Assembly: GCA_950295325.1 (NCBI GenBank)
Contig: OX485807.1
Span: 23,591,666 to 23,655,665, forward strand
DNA: 64,000 bases
Source of the DNA: Polytrichum commune
Taxonomy: Eukaryota; Streptophyta; Polytrichopsida; Polytrichales; Polytrichaceae
Reading direction: 5' to 3'
Under the pieces are notes generated by a model, which saw only the letters and a list, made by a program, of their open reading frames with translations, was not told the origin of the DNA and ran no database searches. The translations under genes were made by a program, and so were the position numbers. Shown one piece after another: positions 57,053 through 64,000 of this stretch (position 1 is the stretch's first letter; every line of letters starts with the position of its first letter).

Positions 57053-57871
57053 ATGAGAGGACTGGTCGAATCTGGTCTGATTCGCGTACCTTTGGAATTT
57101 GGAAGATCGGTTCCACGTGTGCTTGGGCTTCCAATTTTCCTTTGGCTTCCGATGTGGTACGTTGGAGATGTGGGACTCCCTGCTTGGATTGCCCGGCTTC
57201 GGGTGTGGTATGGGTGCCGAGCTGGTTGTCATGAGTGGGTTTTGGACTTCGCTGTTGTGAATCTCCTTAGCTGGCCTTGACTCTGCATTCTTGAGGAGCA
57301 GATGTTGCTGCTTTTCGGCTAACAGAAGGTAGAACATGAGTTCAGAATGTGTAATAAATTTCATGTTGCGATATTGTTGAGCCAAAATTGCACAAGCATG
57401 AGGAAAAGTAGAGAGGGTCTTATCAATCATCTCGGTGTCGTTGATGGTGTTGTCACAGAACCAGAGTTGGGCTACAATGCGGTGAAGCTCGGAGTTGAAT
57501 GCGAGGAAATTTAGAAAATCCATCATGCGGAGGCAGATCCAGTCGCTCCGGGCTTGTGATAGAAAAATGGTCTCTTCATGCTTGAATTGTGCCGCCAGCA
57601 CCGCCCATAATTTGGCAGGATCCTCGACTTGGATATATTGCTATCGAAGTGAAGAATCGAGGTGTCGGCGCAAGATGAGTAGCGCATGCCATTTGTGTGA
57701 AGTTGGGATCTCCTCCTCCTGTGCAAGAGCGATCGTGGTGTCGAGTTCCTCTGCATGCAAGTATGCACGCATGTCAATGTTCCACCCTAAGTAATTGGAT
57801 CCATCTGGCTCGAGCGGATCGAAAAAGAGAGGATGTGTTCGAGTTTCGCGGGGTTGGCGTTGCGTGGCCAT
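57026..57871 (-). pseudogene. copia-type Gag (UBN2-like), one in-frame stop
   Basis: A 281-codon frame broken only by TAG at 57641-57643 (a CAG-to-TAG change would explain it). The N-terminal part has FDPLEPDGSNYLGW and KWHALLILRRHLD. The next part has QYIQVEDPAKLW, then LSQARSDWICLRM. These are features of the UBN2-type Gag of copia elements, which forms the particle that packages RNA. After about residue 200 it is Pro/Lys/Arg-rich, with no CCHC zinc knuckle. It follows the 5' LTR and primer site directly and ends inside the 3' LTR fragment. Confidence 0.8.
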
Positions 57872-58177
57872 GACTCTGGGGTCTATAGTAATTAACTATG
57901 CTAATTTGGGCTCAATTGCATGGGGCCAGAGTGCACGAGGTTACAATACATGCGGCTATAGTAATTGTCCTTTCCAATTGTGTTTCACTACCGTCTTTAA
58001 GGTTGTTGTTCACATCCATCTCTAAGTTTTGCAAATTTGTTGCTAATTCAAAATCCTAAGGTTGTTCTCTACGCTCGTGGATTGCTATGGTTAGCGGAGA
58101 GATGTTGAAGGAGGATAAAAGAACAGAAAAAAGGTGAAGAAAAGCAGGAGCAAAAACTACAAAAAGCTATGGTGGAA

Positions 58178-58198
58178 GAGCTAACGGTGCTGATAACT
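58178..58198 (-). other. primer binding region of the copia-type element
   Basis: The minus strand just inside the 5' LTR reads AGTTATCAGCACCGTTAG; TTATCAGCAC-type sites are common directly after copia LTRs. The sequence is where the two LTR copies stop matching. Confidence 0.6.
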
Positions 58199-58459
58199 TG
58201 TTGAGAGACAAACATAAACAAAAAGTATGAGCATCAAAGAATTAGCCGGAACTCTATTCCATTAAGATTATATAGGGGTGAAGACAATTGGTTAACTCGG
58301 GTTAAGGTTTATAGTGTGACTGGAGTTATCATCCATCCACCTTATCGCTATCTACCTACTGTGACTTAATTGGTTATTAAGGACCAGTCGGGTAGGTATG
58401 CTTACTAAGCTATGGATGGAACCGGAGAGTGAATGGATGACATTCATACTGTCTTAACA
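58199..58459 (-). repeat. 5' LTR of the copia-type element
   Basis: 261 bases from TGTTAAGACAG to TGTCTCTCAACA on the minus strand, with a CCTATATAATC TATA-like box at about 58265-58275. Would promote transcription of the gag ORF downstream. Confidence 0.85.
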
Positions 58460-58464
58460 ATGAG

Positions 58465-59419
58465 AACATAGTTTAACACAATAGTTATAACTAGCGGGTA
58501 ACTCCCCTTCACCTTTTAGGACTATTAGATCTCCCATGGTGGAGTCATCTAGACTTATAGATAGTAGATTCTATCAAAGGTAACTTATAAATATACACGT
58601 GTTGCAGTTTGAATGTAGGAAAATATTCCTAATCTTTTTATTTGTTGGAGATACACCATTTGAAGACTAAAACTTTCAAATTCCAATATGGATATAGTGG
58701 GTGTGATGGAAAATGTTGAACTGCTGTGAGGTTGGCTATGACCATTAAAGGGATGCAAGAATAGCATGGTGTTGCCAAACCCGCGTTTCAAACCATCACC
58801 TTTGAGCACTACCCTACAAATATACCCCCAATTATACAAAAGTGACCTCCCACCGGTGCACAAGGATTGAAGTGATAATGAGACAACCACATTGAGGTCT
58901 TGGAAAACTAGAAGGGTTGATCCTCAAAGGCCTTTTATCTTGACAACTTCAAGGTGAAGGTGCTTAAAGTTGGACTAGTACTAGAATGCCAATGACTTTT
59001 CTAACCCTTGATTTCAAGTGCACCCCACCACTACCATCAACCCAATGATATTGGAGGTATCATGAGTGATGACATATATGTCCTCAACCTACCATTGTGA
59101 GAACATGCAAGCCGGGTTGCCTTTCGGGAGTGGGAAGTGTGGGCCGGCTTGTCCGTGTCTATCCAAGGTGTTTGATTTTATTTTATTTTTTAAAAAATTG
59201 ATTGAAGGAGACAAAGCCACAAGGGTGTTCAAACTCTATTGATCATGAGGGCAATGGTTACAACCTTTATTTAGACTTGCTAATCCCAAGTTTGGCATAC
59301 CTCCTCCGCCTCATGTTTGTGACCCTATGGCCTCACCCGCGTCTCATGCATTTTGTCCAGGGAGATTTTTGATCATGATTGGTCAAAATCCGAGTGTTCT
59401 TCAAAGCCCAACCAGTTCC
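58465..59419. other. non-coding stretch, no gene seen
   Basis: The first part is probably the outer part of the gypsy remnant 2 LTR interrupted by the copia element. Beyond about 58.6 kb only short open frames without motifs. Confidence 0.4.
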
Positions 59420-60110
59420 ATGCTGCGATCTTTTTGGTTATCTCCTTCACTAAATGGAGGTATGTTCCATAGATTCCTCTAAAACGACCAGTAGTTTTCC
59501 TGAAGTCTTGAACTTCAACCGGTTATTTCAAACTCATCAACCGGCTCATCTGTAACTAGTGGTTGGTTCTCCCCCTTCATTGGTCTCAGAGACACGTAAT
59601 AAGGAGCGCTTACTTGGCTGGGATAATAAGCTTCACTTAGGTGGTAGTAAGTTATACTAACAACACCGCCCGTGCCTTGGACACAATGTTGGGCAATAGA
59701 AATAGTAGATGGTAACTCTCCAGATGATTATGTAATAAAACCGATGGAACTAGATCTTGTATTGATTACATGTTTAATATCCTAGAATAAATGTGCTAAA
59801 CGGGGGTGTGTGGGGGGGGGGGGAGAGGATTGTGTTCGTTTTAGACCCGCTTACTGTAAGTTACATTAGACCAGTTCGTTCCCCAATAATCTTGAGATAA
59901 GTCAACTTGAAGCCAGTAGATGATCTCAATATGTATCTCTTTCCACTGTTGTAAAGTCCAATGAACAGGGAGAACTGACCACTAGTTAGAGATGAACATG
60001 TTAAAGTTCAAGACTTTAGGAAAATCACCCATCATTTCGGAGGAATATATAGAATATATCTCAAGTTAATAAGAAGAACCAAAAACTCACAACATGTGCA
60101 GTTGATTTGT
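59420..60110. mobile_element. family C element with terminal inverted repeats of about 110 bp
   Basis: The left end, reverse-complemented, carries CTTCAGGAAAACTACTGG and GTTTTAGAGGAATC; the right end (60010-60110) carries ACTTTAGGAAAATCACC and CGGAGGAATATATAGAATAT in the same order. The same pair of ends occurs at 7735-7850 and 10560-10690. It contains no ORF, so it is a non-autonomous derivative of unknown superfamily. A 12-base G run lies at 59812-59823. Confidence 0.65.
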
Positions 60111-63100
60111 TTCAATTAGTGCAATTGGATGGACTTGGGAACACTAGAATTTTGATTGAGGGTCACTTCACACACGAGCCAAGAGCCGTGACCATGAAAT
60201 TGTGAGAGCCCAAAGGAAAGTGTCCGAAGGCTGTCCCAAGACACCTCCAAAAATCATGTAGTGTGGTCATGGATCCCAAGTGTGGTGTGAAGCCATTTGT
60301 GACTGGGCCCTCAACCAAATGCTATTTCTATTCATGTGGGTCCTCACACATGATAAAGTAGAATAAATCAGTGATTGCGAGCATTGAGAGTGTCATGATC
60401 TCCCAATTTGTGTTAGGCCTACCTCCAAGAAGTGGTGTTTGAAAATAATCCAAGTGACCATGAAACATGTTCCATTTGATGTCATGCAGGAATCCATGTA
60501 GACTTTACATTCATCTTGCATTCACATACTTTGTTGGTCCCTCAAGCATAGCGTGAAGTGAACTTGGACTGGCTCCACCTTTTCCACCAATGAGAGTGTA
60601 ATGGTCATGGGCTCTCTGTCTGGTGTGTGAAGTGGCCCTGATCATGCCCAAATATCTCCCCAGTGCTAAAGTTAAGTTTATACTATCACTAAAGTTCAAT
60701 TCTTATCCGGAATGTCAGAAAAAGTGGTGATTGCTTTCGGGTACCCTACCCAAACCTTGCAGCCAAAGAGACTACATTAGTACAAGAATCTAGAACTGGC
60801 CTACAACCGCAATTTACTCGTAGCATGGTGCCGGACACCAGCTCCGTGATTAACCCTTCAAAATATATAGAGAGAGAGTTCAAAACAGAAGGTGAAATTA
60901 TCTCATACTAAGGTACCTCTCAACAAGAATATCTCCAATTGCTTGTCATGCACATTCAGCCACAATAAAGTAAATGATCAAACAATTGAGGACTTCCAGT
61001 TGAGAGTGCTCTCTTTGCCATGTACATGCAAGGTGTGCTAGTGTGTATTCCCTTTGAACGACTTTACACTTAAGTCAACCCAAAGATTGTATCTAACCTT
61101 TTTCATGTAGTAAATTGCATGTGAGGGGGTGGGGTTTTGTCTCCCGGCGGGAATCAAGATATGTTCAAGACTTAACACTATTGTTGAGAGGGTCTATATG
61201 ATTGTTTAAAAGAGAATCTTGGTATCGACCTCATATAGCTTTTGCATATCCACTGCATTTTTGAAACCCGAGAAGATTCATCGGCACGAAACACTTATCA
61301 TTGCTCCCCTCCACTTTTGGTGGACCATGGAGATTGTGGACACTTCCAACTCCCTTCCAACTTGTCAGCCCTAAACCCCCACCCTTATGCGTCTGTGTTC
61401 GGGTGAGGGCCTTTGGCTTCCATACGCTTGTGGAATTACTTCATTCTCAGAACTTGGCACCCAATGCACCCAAACATCAATGTCACCCAAAGAACTTTAT
61501 TTCCAAGGAAAATGAAGTTCCAAGCATTTAAAAATGCTCTTATCCTTCGAGGGCATTAACCCGTCTTCACTAATTGACTCGTCTACACACCACACTTAAA
61601 TCCCAACCACTACCCTAACATCTGAACCCGCCCTCCAATTAATTCCCTAATAAACCCTAACCTAATTGCATTTCTAATAGGTTGCCCTCATTCTCAGCTC
61701 ACCCCTTAATCTCCCACTTGTGAGTATATTCACAGTGCGGAACCTGGGGCTAGGCCCAACCAGCAACCTCCTGCATTCAACTAGTGCAACTCATCTGAAC
61801 CATATCCCAGAGTCCTCCTCGGAACTGAGGGAGACCACCACCCCCATTTGGTCAGGCCACGCTGGTGCTTGACCCCACTCAACTGTGACGTGGCCACCTC
61901 CACCCTCGGAAACCAGCCTGGTGCGTACCTCGGCCACCGTTGCGCAGCTCAGTCCCGGAACACCCCTCCTCCTCGTAGCTGAATCTCAGAATACAACAAT
62001 TCACACTATCAGCTGCAATCCTGCAACATTGCCAGCTTATGAATCCTAGAGGCCTTCGGCATACTGTCTGGCACCCTGGAATGGCTAGCCAAACTCGGCT
62101 GGAACTTCAGTGGTGGAATTCTTCTGCCCCTCCTACATTAATCTTTAGATTAGATTAGTTCTTCTGGTTGAATCTCTTATTTTCGGCAGGCGCTGCCCCC
62201 AACCGCACTCTCCTTCAGACATTTTGAAGGGTTGAGCCTCAGAGCTTCTGCTTCCTCCTTCCTCCCATCTGGAATTCCCCTCTCTGGCCCTCACTGCAAC
62301 CTCGGCTGACATTTCCCCACCGCCACCCTTGTGAATTCGGTCTGAGCCTCCTTTGCCGTTTCCATTTAGGCGACCCAGTGATCGCCCCGCCCTCGCTCTT
62401 TGATTCTGGTTCCATGCCTCAGCCTGAACTATCTTTTGTGCTAGCCAGTGCGCCTCGAGCAGCAAGCCGCACCCACATTCCCTTACAACCCGCCTCTTCC
62501 TATGATCAAGAGCGTTTCCTCATAGCGAGGCCCTTCGGCATTTTCCTCCTACCCTCGTCCATCAAAAAACCAACATCTCCTCTCCGCACACCAACCTTTC
62601 CTCGCCTCTGCCACCTTAGAGAGAGAGACAAATGCTGCTGCCCCCAACCTACCAAGGCTGCTGGTTCAAGAGAGAATCCAACTTCCTAATCCACATTTGA
62701 ATTCGGCCCCCCCTCCTTGAACCAACCACTCAAAGGCCTAAAACAAACAATAAGACTCAACCTAAACCTCAACACTAGGGGTCGAAGCCACATGAATCCT
62801 AACCCCCCCCCCCCCCTTGTTTTAACTCTAAGCTTTGTTTCTAACCAATAATAAATACATGCACTAGTTCTTACACATCCAATATCCAAATCATACCTAA
62901 TCAATCCCTTGAGACTACTAGGAACATTCAAGTAAAACCTCACTCTTTTATGTTTTAATCCATTCCTTGTCAACACCAAGCCTAAGATTTAATAATTTCC
63001 AGAACTAAAAACCCATGTGGACACCAATTTGGGCTCACACAACTCCACATGCAATTTTGACCATGTTCGACTTAATCTAGAATTACCTCATCCGTTTCTC

Positions 63101-64000
63101 AATTACGAAATGCTCACTGATACGCTCACTGAGGTTGCTTTTGCGAATAGTTTGCCTCTTTACCCATGCAAGTTACCTTGGATAAAAATTAGATCACGAA
63201 AACCTTGTTTAATCATCCGTACTAGCATATACACAATCTTAAAACCACGCGTTTTGTTACTATGATGACAAATCTTCAAAAGAGTGTGGAACGTCAATAA
63301 AATTAGCATGGGCAACCTCATTACTCTTATCGGTGTAGATTGTCATTTCAAGATTGTCATTTCAAGTCTCACAATCGAAGTCAAACAATGTGCAATCGCT
63401 TGTGAGATCAGTATATGAATATACCTTCTTCACATGATGATTCACATATCAGACGCTCCCGTCAAGTTGTGTGGATTCCTAAACCTAAAACTGAGGTCTA
63501 TGCTTTCAGCGCATCATAGACACTTTGAGTCTCATCACCACACGTGTCTTTGTTTGGTATGGTGTCCATTATATTCCTTACAACAAACGGTGCCATGCAC
63601 TAACAATCTCAGAGAATGTGCAAGTAGTTCTGAGCGTTGGCAAGGTCATGTGTGTGATCCACTAAATCATTTGTGGAGGTTCCTGTGCAGGTTGCAGGCT
63701 AGGTGAGGCTGTCCGTGCTCCTCCGCCACAGAAGTCACATTGCATTGCATTGCATGCATCTCTCAGGAGTTAGATTTTGATTGATCTGGCAGTAAGCTTG
63801 CCTCGAAGTAAGTGACAATGCAAGGCATGTGTACCCTCTGATTTGTTGTGTGTGTATGTGTGTGTGTATATATATATATGGGAGGGGCGAGTGTTTCTTT
63901 GTGGGCGGAGCCGTCTCCCGGTCGTAGACAAAATGCACCGCCCTTCCATGTATAATAGATATACTTACTGGTGGGTGTGGTGAGGGAACGATCTAACTCC
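60111..64000. other. no supported gene; simple repeats
   Basis: 60.1-61.2 kb is AT-rich. 61.3-62.7 kb is richer in G+C, with open frames on both strands (the longest on minus 62465-62145, 106 codons), but none has a recognisable domain. It may be a promoter or a decayed exon. A 14-base C run lies at 62803-62816 and a (GT)n(AT)n tract at 63845-63879. Confidence 0.4.

Larger units (their letters stand above)
56965..58459 (-). mobile_element. gag-only copia-type LTR retrotransposon with perfect target duplication
   Basis: Bounded by ATGAG on both sides (56960-56964 and 58460-58464), a 5-bp duplication typical of LTR element integration. On the minus strand it begins TGTTAAGA and ends TCTCAACA, short inverted TG..CA termini. 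It has a 261-bp 5' LTR, a primer binding region, one gag ORF with a single stop, and only the last 88 bases of the 3' LTR. Pol is absent, so it must use another element's enzymes. It sits within what looks like the LTR of gypsy remnant 2, so it is younger. Confidence 0.9.

Noticed and set aside
62145-62465. 106-codon minus-strand open frame in GC-rich DNA
   Set aside because: Gly/Arg-rich composition expected from GC-rich sequence; no motif, and overlapping open frames on the other strand look equally gene-like.

Overview
This is a gene-poor, transposon-rich piece of a eukaryotic nuclear genome, most likely from the green lineage. I infer this from the single convincing host gene, a SKIP35-type ankyrin protein of land plants and their algal relatives, and from the transposon mix: Ty3/gypsy, Ty1/copia, hAT, Tourist/Harbinger-like and CACTA-like elements, tRNA-derived SINEs and a LINE of an architecture best known from green algae. 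A streptophyte alga or early land plant is my guess; I cannot name the species. Nothing looks bacterial, organellar or viral.

Layout. 1-1.4 kb: decayed hAT transposase with the end of a MITE inserted in it. 2.8-3.8 kb: a dispersed element carrying an intact MITE of the same family (397 bp, inverted ends, 8-bp target duplication); an inverted relative lies at 11.7-12.2 kb. 7.7-10.7 kb: region bounded by long inverted ends, with another MITE and three 305-bp tandem units inside; a short relative of the bounded element is at 59.4-60.1 kb. 13.3-14.4 kb: several foldback elements. 16.4-20.3 kb: the SKIP35-like gene on the minus strand (601-residue uninterrupted CDS, two small upstream ORFs, probable 5'UTR intron, GC-rich probable promoter). 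20.5-21.2 kb: a Tourist-like MITE inserted in one arm of a larger foldback element. 21.2-25.9 kb: AT-rich DNA with no recognisable gene.

26.4-36.6 kb holds the most interesting object: a minus-strand LINE of about 10 kb. In coding order it has a 2.6-kb repetitive Lys/His/Tyr/Thr-rich leader, a 2A-like ribosome-skipping motif (DIESNPGP), an AP endonuclease, reverse transcriptase, a segment resembling a PCIF1/phage-type adenine methyltransferase, RNase H, a CCHC zinc knuckle and a restriction-like endonuclease. Two endonucleases in one LINE is the Dualen/RandI plan. The copy is dead: frameshifts, stops and altered catalytic residues, several explained by C-to-T or G-to-A change. Directly upstream (36.6-41.1 kb) is a broken coiled-coil ORF whose two halves join in frame if a 2.7-kb interruption with splice-like borders is removed.

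41.7-42.3 kb: GC-rich minisatellite. 43.7-49.9 kb: Ty3/gypsy remnant 1. 52.7-56.9 kb: Ty3/gypsy remnant 2. 56,965-58,459: a compact copia-type element with only a gag gene, LTRs and a perfect 5-bp target duplication (ATGAG). 60-64 kb: no supported gene. Coordinates of decayed elements are approximate except where target duplications fix them. Family assignments come from reading motifs by eye, without database searches.
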